The notes below the pieces were generated by a model, which ran no database searches, had not been told where the DNA came from, and saw only the letters and a list, made by a program, of their open reading frames with translations. The translations under genes were made by a program, and so were the position numbers. A DNA stretch of 64,000 nucleotides from Abyssibius alkaniclasticus (GTDB taxonomy: Bacteria; Pseudomonadota; Alphaproteobacteria; Rhodobacterales; Rhodobacteraceae): NCBI RefSeq assembly GCF_020447305.1, contig NZ_CP095732.1, positions 62,001-126,000 of the forward strand, written 5' to 3'. The stretch's first letter is position 1. Every line of letters starts with the position of its first letter. Positions 1-5,812 of the stretch are shown here, piece by piece.

Positions 1-368
1 AGGCGGCGGGCATAACCACGCATGATATGCGCCGGGTGGATGAAACCGGCATGGCGGCGCTGCTGTCGCCGTTTCTGGCAAAGGTGAAAGAGGCGGGCGG
101 GCGGCTGCATGTCAGCCTTGATGTCGACTTTCTCGACCCCGCAATCGCCCCGGCCGTTGGCACAACCGTGCCCGGTGGCGCCACCTTCCGCGAGGCGCAT
201 CTGATCATGGAAATGCTGCATGACAGTGGCCTTGTCACCAGCCTCGACCTTGTCGAGCTGAACCCGTTTCTGGATGAGCGCGGCAAAACCGCCAACCTGC
301 TGGTTGACCTTGTGGCCAGCCTGATGGGCCGCACCGTGCTTGACCGCCCGACACGTTCGCACAAGTAA
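1..368 (+). CDS. rocF: Arginase, C-terminal part (gene starts before the window)
   Basis: Arginase hydrolyses L-arginine to ornithine and urea. The reading frame is open from base 3 to the TAA at 366, so the start lies upstream. The visible 121 residues include the Mn-binding signature SLDVDFLDP, the following PAVGTTVPGG segment and the terminal DLVELNPFLDERGKTANL block typical of the arginase (ureohydrolase) family. The next gene, nine bases on, is ornithine cyclodeaminase, which uses the ornithine made here; this pairing argues for arginase rather than agmatinase or formimidoglutamase. An internal ATG at 27 is not the start. Confidence 0.9.
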   Translation, partial: AAGITTHDMRRVDETGMAALLSPFLAKVKEAGGRLHVSLDVDFLDPAIAPAVGTTVPGGATFREAHLIMEMLHDSGLVTSLDLVELNPFLDERGKTANLLVDLVASLMGRTVLDRPTRSHK

Positions 369-377
369 GAGAGCATC

Positions 378-1427
378 ATGACCGCCCCTTCAAAACTGGC
401 CTATATCCCCTTTGTTTCTGTCGAGAACATGATGAAGCTTGTCCATGCAATCGGGCTGGAGCGCTTCATGGCCGAACTGGCCGAGTATATCGAGGCCGAT
501 TTCCGCCGCTGGGAGTTGTTTGACAAAACCCCGCGCGTGGCCGCCCATTCCGCCGAAGGGGTGATCGAGCTGATGCCAACATCGGATGGCGAGGTTTACG
601 GTTTCAAATATGTCAACGGCCACCCTTCCAACACCAAGGCCGGTTTGCAAACCGTCACCGCCTTTGGCCTGCTGGCCGATGTGGCAACCGGCTACCCGGT
701 GCTGCTGAGCGAAATGACCATTCTGACCGCGCTGCGCACCGCCGCCATGTCAGCCGTTGCTGCCAGGTTTCTGGCGCCAAAGGGCAGCAAAAGCATGGCG
801 ATTATCGGCAATGGCGCGCAGTCGGAATTTCAGGCGCTGGCCTTCAAGGCGGTCTGCGGCATAACCGATATCCGGCTTTACGACATCGACACTGCCGCCA
901 CCGAAAAATGCGCCGCCAACCTTGCCGGCCACGGGCTGAAGATTGTGAAATGCAAAACCGCACAAGATGCGGTGGAGGGGGTCGACATCATCACGACTGT
1001 CACCGCCGACAAGCAATATGCCACCATTCTCACCGACAATATGGTCGGCGGATCGGTGCATATCAACGCCGTGGGCGGCGATTGCCCCGGCAAGACGGAA
1101 CTGCACCGCGATATTCTGATGCGCAGCGCAATATTTGTGGAATACCCGCCGCAAACCCGCATCGAAGGCGAAATTCAACAACTTGACGATGACCACCCCG
1201 TCACCGAGCTATGGCAGGTGATGACCGGCACCGCCAAGGGCCGCACCAGCGCCGAGGCGATTACCCTGTTTGATTCCGTCGGCTTCGCCATCGAAGATTT
1301 CTCGGCCCTGCGCTATGTGCGCGACCAGCTCAAAGCCCACCCCTTCCACCAGCAGCTTGACATGCTGGCCGACCCGGATGACCCGCGCGACCTGTTTGGC
1401 ATGGTCGCACGGGCGAAAAATTCGTGA
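378..1427 (+). CDS. ocd: Ornithine cyclodeaminase
   Basis: Converts L-ornithine to L-proline and ammonia with bound NAD. The 349-residue protein matches the usual family length. Visible marks are the N-terminal substrate domain, a Rossmann-type nucleotide site around residues 135-150 (SMAIIGNGAQSEFQ) and the conserved HINAVGGDCPGKTEL segment near residue 230. It begins nine bases after the arginase stop behind a GAGAG ribosome site, so the two form an arginine-to-ornithine-to-proline catabolic operon. Related enzymes of the mu-crystallin family (ketimine reductases, alanine dehydrogenases) share the fold; the arginase neighbour favours ornithine as substrate. Confidence 0.9.
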   Translation: MTAPSKLAYIPFVSVENMMKLVHAIGLERFMAELAEYIEADFRRWELFDKTPRVAAHSAEGVIELMPTSDGEVYGFKYVNGHPSNTKAGLQTVTAFGLLADVATGYPVLLSEMTILTALRTAAMSAVAARFLAPKGSKSMAIIGNGAQSEFQALAFKAVCGITDIRLYDIDTAATEKCAANLAGHGLKIVKCKTAQDAVEGVDIITTVTADKQYATILTDNMVGGSVHINAVGGDCPGKTELHRDILMRSAIFVEYPPQTRIEGEIQQLDDDHPVTELWQVMTGTAKGRTSAEAITLFDSVGFAIEDFSALRYVRDQLKAHPFHQQLDMLADPDDPRDLFGMVARAKNS

Positions 1428-1476
1428 CATGACTTCTCACTCCCTTATGCTGGGGCTTTAAGCGTAGGGGAGTATC

Positions 1477-2196
1477 ATGTTCAAACCGTATCATCTGGCC
1501 ACCGCATTCAGCCTGTTGGCCGCACCGCTTGCCGCACAGGGCTTTGAAGGCGCGTATCTCGATTTCCAGTATCAGATCTATAATGATGGTGAGGGCTTCA
1601 CCATTGATCAGGCCGAAGCGATTGCCCATGCCAGCTACGGAATCAGCCCAAATTTTGGTGTGCAGATCACCCTTGGCCATGCGCAGGATGTCGCTTCATC
1701 CGACCCTGGGTTGGAGTTTCGCAGCACCAACCTGATCGCGCTGCACACCTATTACGACATTGCCCCAACCACGCGCGTGGCCGCCCTTGTGGCCTATGAT
1801 ACATACAATGATGGCGACTATCTCTATGCGCTGGAGGCCGTGCATATTGCCGGCGATTTGCGCATTGAAGGCCGCGTCGGGCGGTTTGATTCCGCATTCG
1901 AGCCCGCAACCCTTGTTGACCTTATGCTCAGCTACAGCGCCACGCCCGCGCTCGACCTGCGCGCCGCCTTGCACAATGTGAATTACGATGACGGGCTGGG
2001 CTTTTACACCGTTGCCTCGCTGGGTTTAAGTTACAATGTAACGCAAAAAATTGCGCTTTACGCCGATTATGGCTTCATGACCAACAATTTTGGCGACCCG
2101 GACAGCTATAACGGCTCGCTCATCTCGGCGGGCGTAACCATTGCACTTGGTGGGCCGCGCAACCCGATGATGTTCAGCTATTCGCCCTACTACTAG
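1477..2196 (+). CDS. Predicted outer-membrane beta-barrel protein of unknown function
   Basis: The 239-residue product has a signal peptide (cleavage likely after LAAPLAAQ, residues 1-21) followed by alternating hydrophobic/polar segments rich in Tyr, Asp and Gly that look like about ten antiparallel beta strands, ending with an aromatic tail (SYSPYY). A GGGGAG ribosome site precedes the ATG. I do not recognise a specific family; a small porin-like or autotransporter-barrel protein is the best description. It lies 49 bases after ocd and may be read with it. Function not assigned. Confidence 0.6.
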   Translation: MFKPYHLATAFSLLAAPLAAQGFEGAYLDFQYQIYNDGEGFTIDQAEAIAHASYGISPNFGVQITLGHAQDVASSDPGLEFRSTNLIALHTYYDIAPTTRVAALVAYDTYNDGDYLYALEAVHIAGDLRIEGRVGRFDSAFEPATLVDLMLSYSATPALDLRAALHNVNYDDGLGFYTVASLGLSYNVTQKIALYADYGFMTNNFGDPDSYNGSLISAGVTIALGGPRNPMMFSYSPYY

Positions 2197-2293
2197 GGGC
2201 AATAGGTTACGGCCACGGCGGCGGCAACCCCTTGCGGCTTGCCCGGCAATATGTTCACCTGCCGCCAATTTTCATTTGGCCTTCGAGGACGAA

Positions 2294-3769
2294 ATGCTGG
2301 ACGTAACAGACCTGAAATCAATGCTGAAAGACCCGAGCCTGCTGCTGGACACCGCCTATGTGGCGGGAGAATGGTGTGGTGCCGATAGCGGCAAAAGCTT
2401 TGACGTGACCAACCCCGCGCGCGGCGATGTCATCTGCACCGTGCCCGATATGGGCGTGGAGGAAACCCGCCGCGCGATTGATGCCGCCTATGCCGCGCAA
2501 AAGCCCTGGGCTGCGCGCACCGGCAAGGACCGCGCCGCCATTTTGCACAAATGGTTCGAGCTGATGGTCGCAAATGCCGATGACCTCGGCACGATCCTGA
2601 CTGCCGAAATGGGCAAACCCTTTGCCGAGGCCAAGGGCGAGGTGCTGTATGGCGCCAGCTTCATCGAGTGGTTCGCCGAAGAGGCCAAGCGCGTTTATGG
2701 CGAAACCATTCCCGGCCACCAGCCCGACAAACGCATCATGGTGCTGAAACAGCCGGTGGGCGTGGTCTCCTCCATCACGCCGTGGAACTTCCCCAATGCG
2801 ATGATCGCGCGCAAGGTTGGCCCGGCGCTGGCCGTTGGCTGCACATTTGTGGCCAAACCGGCAGGCGAAACCCCGCTTTCCGCCCTTGCAATGGCGCTGC
2901 TGGCCGAACGCGCGGGCGTGCCCAAGGGCGTGTTTTCGGTCATCACATCGCGCTCCAGCTCCAAAATCGGCAAGGAATTCTGCGACAACCCGAAAGTGCG
3001 CAAGCTAACCTTTACCGGCTCCACCGAAGTGGGCCGCATCCTGCTGCGCCAGGGGGCCGAGCAGATCATGAAGATGAGCATGGAGCTTGGCGGCAACGCG
3101 CCCTTCATCGTGTTTGATGATGCTGACCTCGACAAAGCCGTTGAAGGCGCGATGATCTCCAAATACCGCAATAATGGCCAGACCTGTGTTTGCGCCAACC
3201 GCATTTATGTGCAGGCAGGCGTGTATGATGCCTTTGCCGAAAAGCTGGCCGCCGCCGTTGGCAAGATGAAAATCGGCGACGGCTTTGGCGAGGGTGTAAC
3301 AACCGGCCCGCTGATCACCCCCGATGCGGTTGCCAAGGTCGAAGAGCATATCGCCGATGCGGTGGGCAAGGGTGCAAAGATCATTGCCGGTGGCAAGCGC
3401 CACGCCCTTGGCGGCACCTTCTTTGAGCCGACGATCCTGACAGGCGTGACCAAGGCGATGGCCGTGTCGTCTGACGAAACCTTCGGCCCCGTCGCCCCGC
3501 TGTTCAGGTTTGAGGACGAGGCGGATGTGATCGCACAGGCCAATGACACGATCTTCGGCCTTGCCAGCTATTTCTACGCCAATGACCTGAGCCGCGTCTG
3601 GCGCGTGGCCGAGGCGCTGGAATATGGCATGGTCGGCGTGAATACCGGCCTGATTTCCACCGAAGTGGCCCCGTTTGGCGGCGTCAAGCAATCCGGCCAG
3701 GGCCGCGAGGGCAGCAGCCACGGTATCGAGGATTATCTGGAGATGAAATACATCTGCATGAGCGTTTAA
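2294..3769 (+). CDS. gabD: NAD(P)-dependent succinate-semialdehyde dehydrogenase
   Basis: Aldehyde dehydrogenase superfamily enzyme of 491 residues that oxidises succinate semialdehyde to succinate at the end of 4-aminobutyrate/polyamine breakdown. The cofactor loop TGSTEVGR, the general-base segment MELGGNAPFIVFDDAD and the catalytic Cys in NNGQTCVCAN are all present, and the C-terminal PFGGVKQSGQGREGS block is typical of GabD. The ATG at 2294 is chosen because GAGGA lies six bases before it; a TTG at 2276 would add six residues. Glutarate semialdehyde or another short aldehyde is a possible alternative substrate. Confidence 0.88.
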   Translation: MLDVTDLKSMLKDPSLLLDTAYVAGEWCGADSGKSFDVTNPARGDVICTVPDMGVEETRRAIDAAYAAQKPWAARTGKDRAAILHKWFELMVANADDLGTILTAEMGKPFAEAKGEVLYGASFIEWFAEEAKRVYGETIPGHQPDKRIMVLKQPVGVVSSITPWNFPNAMIARKVGPALAVGCTFVAKPAGETPLSALAMALLAERAGVPKGVFSVITSRSSSKIGKEFCDNPKVRKLTFTGSTEVGRILLRQGAEQIMKMSMELGGNAPFIVFDDADLDKAVEGAMISKYRNNGQTCVCANRIYVQAGVYDAFAEKLAAAVGKMKIGDGFGEGVTTGPLITPDAVAKVEEHIADAVGKGAKIIAGGKRHALGGTFFEPTILTGVTKAMAVSSDETFGPVAPLFRFEDEADVIAQANDTIFGLASYFYANDLSRVWRVAEALEYGMVGVNTGLISTEVAPFGGVKQSGQGREGSSHGIEDYLEMKYICMSV

Positions 3770-3777
3770 CCGGCCAG

Positions 3778-3803
3778 GCCGGGCCTGTTGGTGCAGGCCC
3801 GGC
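3778..3803 (+). terminator. Hairpin after gabD, possible terminator
   Basis: A perfect 10-bp stem (GCCGGGCCTG / CAGGCCCGGC) with a six-base loop begins ten bases after the gabD stop. There is no T run after it, so termination is only suggested by position. Confidence 0.4.
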
Positions 3804-3857
3804 ACTGCATGGTGTTCGAGAGTCAATCATCACTTCTGCATTCAAGGAGCGATTATC

Positions 3858-4166
3858 ATGATGCTAGGCGAAATTCTGACAGCCGCGCGCAATTCCGGTG
3901 CCGGGCTTGAAAAGTGGCTCGCCCCGGCCGAGCCCGCAATCTGGGCCGAGCTTGGCAAGGTTGCCGCGGCCGAGGATATGGACCCTGAAAGCTATGCGCG
4001 CATGGCCGTGGTCGATTTCTCGAACCGCGCACCCGAAGAAGACTGGGCCACGATGATGGGCCGCATCCGCGACGCGCAAGACCCGGGCCAAGCCTGCTTG
4101 CTGTCGATGATCACATGGCGCCTGAAATACGCCAATTCTGAATGCGGCTGCGGGCATAAACACTAG
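3858..4166 (+). CDS. Small soluble protein with Cys/His-rich tail, unknown function
   Basis: 102 residues, no signal peptide or membrane segment, mostly helical by composition. The last residues read SECGCGHKH, a CxCxHxH cluster that could bind a metal. A strong AAGGAG site lies nine bases before the ATG (two adjacent ATGs; the first is used). It is separated from gabD by a hairpin and 88 bases, so it is probably its own unit. I do not recognise the family. Confidence 0.65.
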   Translation: MMLGEILTAARNSGAGLEKWLAPAEPAIWAELGKVAAAEDMDPESYARMAVVDFSNRAPEEDWATMMGRIRDAQDPGQACLLSMITWRLKYANSECGCGHKH

Positions 4167-4171
4167 CGCAT

Positions 4172-4687
4172 TCAGTTGCTCGCGCGTTTCAGCCGTTCGA
4201 GGATATCTTCGACATATTCATCGGCGGTGCCGTTATCGGCCTCGCCCACTGCGCGCACCATGCCGCCAAGGTCGGCCAAGGCTTCGGCCCCGCCCAGTTG
4301 CAGGGTTTTGCGCACCAGGCGGCGCAGAGTTTCATCGCGGATGGGCGAGGTATTGGCCAGCCAGCGGCCAAAAATCAGAAACTCCCCCGCCTCATCGGCG
4401 GTGCAGGAAAACACCGACTGGCATTGCCGCAAGAACATCTTTTTCTCGGACTCGGAAATCGCCCCGTCGCTTTCGGCGGCAATCACCAAAATTCCCGCAG
4501 CCGCCAGCCGCGCATCTTCAATAGAGTCCACCGGATTGGCGTTGAGCTTGCGGGTAAAGCCGAAACGGCGCGCGGCAAGGCGCACATCATTGGCCATGTC
4601 CAGCACATCGGCACCGGTATCGCGCAGGCGGAAATACCAGAAGGTTATGGCCGAAACCACGCCGATCAGCGCAATAAGATAGGGCAT
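4172..4687 (-). CDS. Membrane-anchored TerB-like protein
   Basis: 171 residues: an N-terminal hydrophobic helix (residues 2-18) followed by a cytoplasmic all-helical domain. Residues about 55-110 (DARLAAAGILVIAAESDGAISESEKKMF) carry the acidic DG-x-I-x-x-x-E pattern of the TerB/TerB-like (tellurite resistance, DjlA N-terminal) fold. No other ter genes are nearby, so a tellurite role is not supported. A GGAGG site precedes the ATG. It ends six bases from the stop of the opposing 3858 gene (convergent). Confidence 0.6.
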   Translation of the reverse strand: MPYLIALIGVVSAITFWYFRLRDTGADVLDMANDVRLAARRFGFTRKLNANPVDSIEDARLAAAGILVIAAESDGAISESEKKMFLRQCQSVFSCTADEAGEFLIFGRWLANTSPIRDETLRRLVRKTLQLGGAEALADLGGMVRAVGEADNGTADEYVEDILERLKRASN

Positions 4688-4748
4688 AAGCGGCCTCCGG
4701 AAGGGCTGTTGACGATTTGTAGATAAAAATCAGCCAATCTCAAAACAG

Positions 4749-4772
4749 AAAAGAGGCCCGGCGGGCCTCTTT
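4749..4772 (-). terminator. Rho-independent terminator of the microprotein genes
   Basis: Perfect 10-bp stem AAAGAGGCCC / GGGCCTCTTT with a three-base loop; read on the minus strand it ends in a T run. It lies 38 bases after the stop of the first microprotein copy. Confidence 0.8.
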
Positions 4773-4809
4773 CACGTCGTGATGATCACAGGCAAGGCCG
4801 ATGCCGGCC

Positions 4810-5010
4810 TTAGCCTTCGTTGCTGTCATCGCCGGTCAGGGTCAGCGCCAGAATGGCGATGATCGCCAGCGGGATGAGCCATGCGCCCGAACCCGAACGC
4901 ATGGGTTCATCAACAACGGTCACTGCGGGCGGAACATAAACCGGGGTGCCGGCAAGTGCGGCGCCAGCGGTGGCAAGGGTGGCCATCAGGCCGGCAAGAA
5001 TGCTTTTCAT
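4810..5010 (-). CDS. Tiny membrane protein, paralogue 1 of 3
   Basis: 66 residues: signal peptide MKSILAGLMATLATAGAALA, a short exported Pro/Val-rich segment (GTPVYVPPAVTVVDEPMRSG), one membrane helix (WLIPLAIIAILALTLT) and an acidic cytoplasmic tail GDDSNEG. The start at 5010 is chosen because GGAG lies six bases upstream; the ATG at 5022 overlaps that ribosome site. The neighbouring copy 2 is nearly identical over 136 bp. Followed by a strong terminator. Function unknown; the design (type I mini-membrane protein) resembles small Rhodobacterales proteins annotated only as hypothetical. Confidence 0.75.
   Translation of the reverse strand: MKSILAGLMATLATAGAALAGTPVYVPPAVTVVDEPMRSGSGAWLIPLAIIAILALTLTGDDSNEG
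4831..4966. repeat. 136-bp direct repeat, unit A
   Basis: This stretch of copy 1 is repeated at 5085-5220 inside copy 2 with only three base differences by eye. It spans the exported segment, the membrane helix and the start of the tail. Confidence 0.85.
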
Positions 5011-5066
5011 CTTTTTCTCCATTAGAGTGTTATCGTTTATACGAGGTCAGACCCGTTTCGGGGTTG

Positions 5067-5264
5067 TTACTGATTTTCGTCGTCGCCGGTCAGGGTCAGT
5101 GCAAGAATGGCGATGATCGCCAGCGGGATGAGCCAGGCGCCCGAACCCGAACGCATGGGTTCATCAACAACGGTCACTGCGGGCGGAACATAAACCGGGG
5201 TGCCGGCAAGTGCGGCGCCAACGCTTGCAACGGTGCCCAGCAGGGCGGTAAGAGCTGTTTTCAC
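5067..5264 (-). CDS. Tiny membrane protein, paralogue 2 of 3
   Basis: 65 residues, same plan as its neighbours: signal peptide ending in ALA, the segment GTPVYVPPAVTVVDEPMRSG, a membrane helix and tail GDDENQ. The start is GTG at 5264 with AGGAGA eight bases upstream; an ATG one base earlier leads straight to TGA. The exported segment and helix are identical in sequence to copy 1, while the signal peptides differ, suggesting recent duplication or gene conversion confined to the 3' two-thirds. Function unknown. Confidence 0.75.
   Translation of the reverse strand: MKTALTALLGTVASVGAALAGTPVYVPPAVTVVDEPMRSGSGAWLIPLAIIAILALTLTGDDENQ
5085..5220. repeat. 136-bp direct repeat, unit B
   Basis: Partner of 4831-4966, same orientation, three mismatches. 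The more distant third copy (5543-5737) keeps the protein pattern but differs at many silent and several coding positions. Confidence 0.85.
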
Positions 5265-5375
5265 ATCGATCTCCTAAATAGTTAATCTTTTGAGAATCTG
5301 TTGGATTTCTCGCGGTGAATCAACGGATTTTGAAATATGCGGCCCCATTGGCACAACTCTATGTGAACCTGTTGC

Positions 5376-5391
5376 CAATTGGTTACAATTG
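5376..5391. promoter_or_regulatory. Two CAATTG motifs one helical turn apart
   Basis: CAATTG occurs at 5376-5381 and again at 5386-5391, ten bases apart, in the 278-base gap upstream of paralogue 2. Spacing of one turn is compatible with a dimeric regulator site. No factor can be named. Confidence 0.3.
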
Positions 5392-5423
5392 CGTGTCGGC
5401 TGCGTGTCGGCTGCGTGTCGGTG
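5391..5423. repeat. Three tandem 11-bp repeats
   Basis: GCGTGTCGGCT is repeated at 5391-5401 and 5402-5412, and with two changes at 5413-5423. It lies in the non-coding gap 5265-5542 between paralogues 2 and 3, about 130 bases upstream of the paralogue 2 start. The rest of this gap shows no gene. Confidence 0.7.
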
Positions 5424-5480
5424 GCCTTGTAGCGAAAACAGCATAGCCCATAGCAGTGGCCCCGATGATGCCCAGACATG

Positions 5481-5508
5481 AAAAGCCAGCCCGGTTCACA
5501 GGGCTGGC
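5481..5508 (-). terminator. Rho-independent terminator after paralogue 3
   Basis: Stem GCCAGCCC / GGGCTGGC (8 bp) with an eight-base loop; on the minus strand the stem is followed by TTTT. It lies 35 bases after the paralogue 3 stop, so this copy is transcribed separately from copies 1 and 2. Confidence 0.75.
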
Positions 5509-5542
5509 CCAGTTTTGGTGCCGAAGCTGAGCTATCGAAGGG

Positions 5543-5737
5543 TTAGCTCGGCTCGTCATCCCCGGTCAGGGTCAGCGCCAGAATGGCGATGATCGCCAGC
5601 GGGATGAGCCAGGCGCCCGATCCTGCGCGCATCGGCTCTTCAACCTCGACAACCGCGGGGGCAACATAAACAGCCGCGCCCGCAAAAGCGGAGCCGGCGG
5701 CAAGAATGGTGGAAAGTGCAGTAAGTGCAAAACGCAT
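5543..5737 (-). CDS. Tiny membrane protein, paralogue 3 of 3
   Basis: 64 residues: signal peptide MRFALTALSTILAAGSAFA, exported segment GAAVYVAPAVVEVEEPMRAG, the same membrane helix WLIPLAIIAILALTLT and tail GDDEPS. An AGGAG site precedes the ATG by seven bases. It is the most diverged of the three, with Glu/Ala changes in the exported part but an unchanged helix, which implies selection on the membrane segment. It lies 75 bases downstream of the fdhA stop, on the same strand. Function unknown. Confidence 0.75.
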   Translation of the reverse strand: MRFALTALSTILAAGSAFAGAAVYVAPAVVEVEEPMRAGSGAWLIPLAIIAILALTLTGDDEPS

Positions 5738-5812
5738 AAAACGCTCCTGTGCAATTGGGTCAACAATGGTCTTTTGTGCCGCATCCTCATGATTTTGGCA
5801 ACAAAAATGACA

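Noticed and set aside
4172-4687. Tellurite-resistance operon
   Set aside because: Only one TerB-like domain, no TerC, TerD, TerZ or TerY relatives nearby.
5282-5481. Short frames on both strands between microprotein copies 2 and 3
   Set aside because: They run through tandem repeats and a terminator, with no signal peptide or ribosome site; not a fourth copy.
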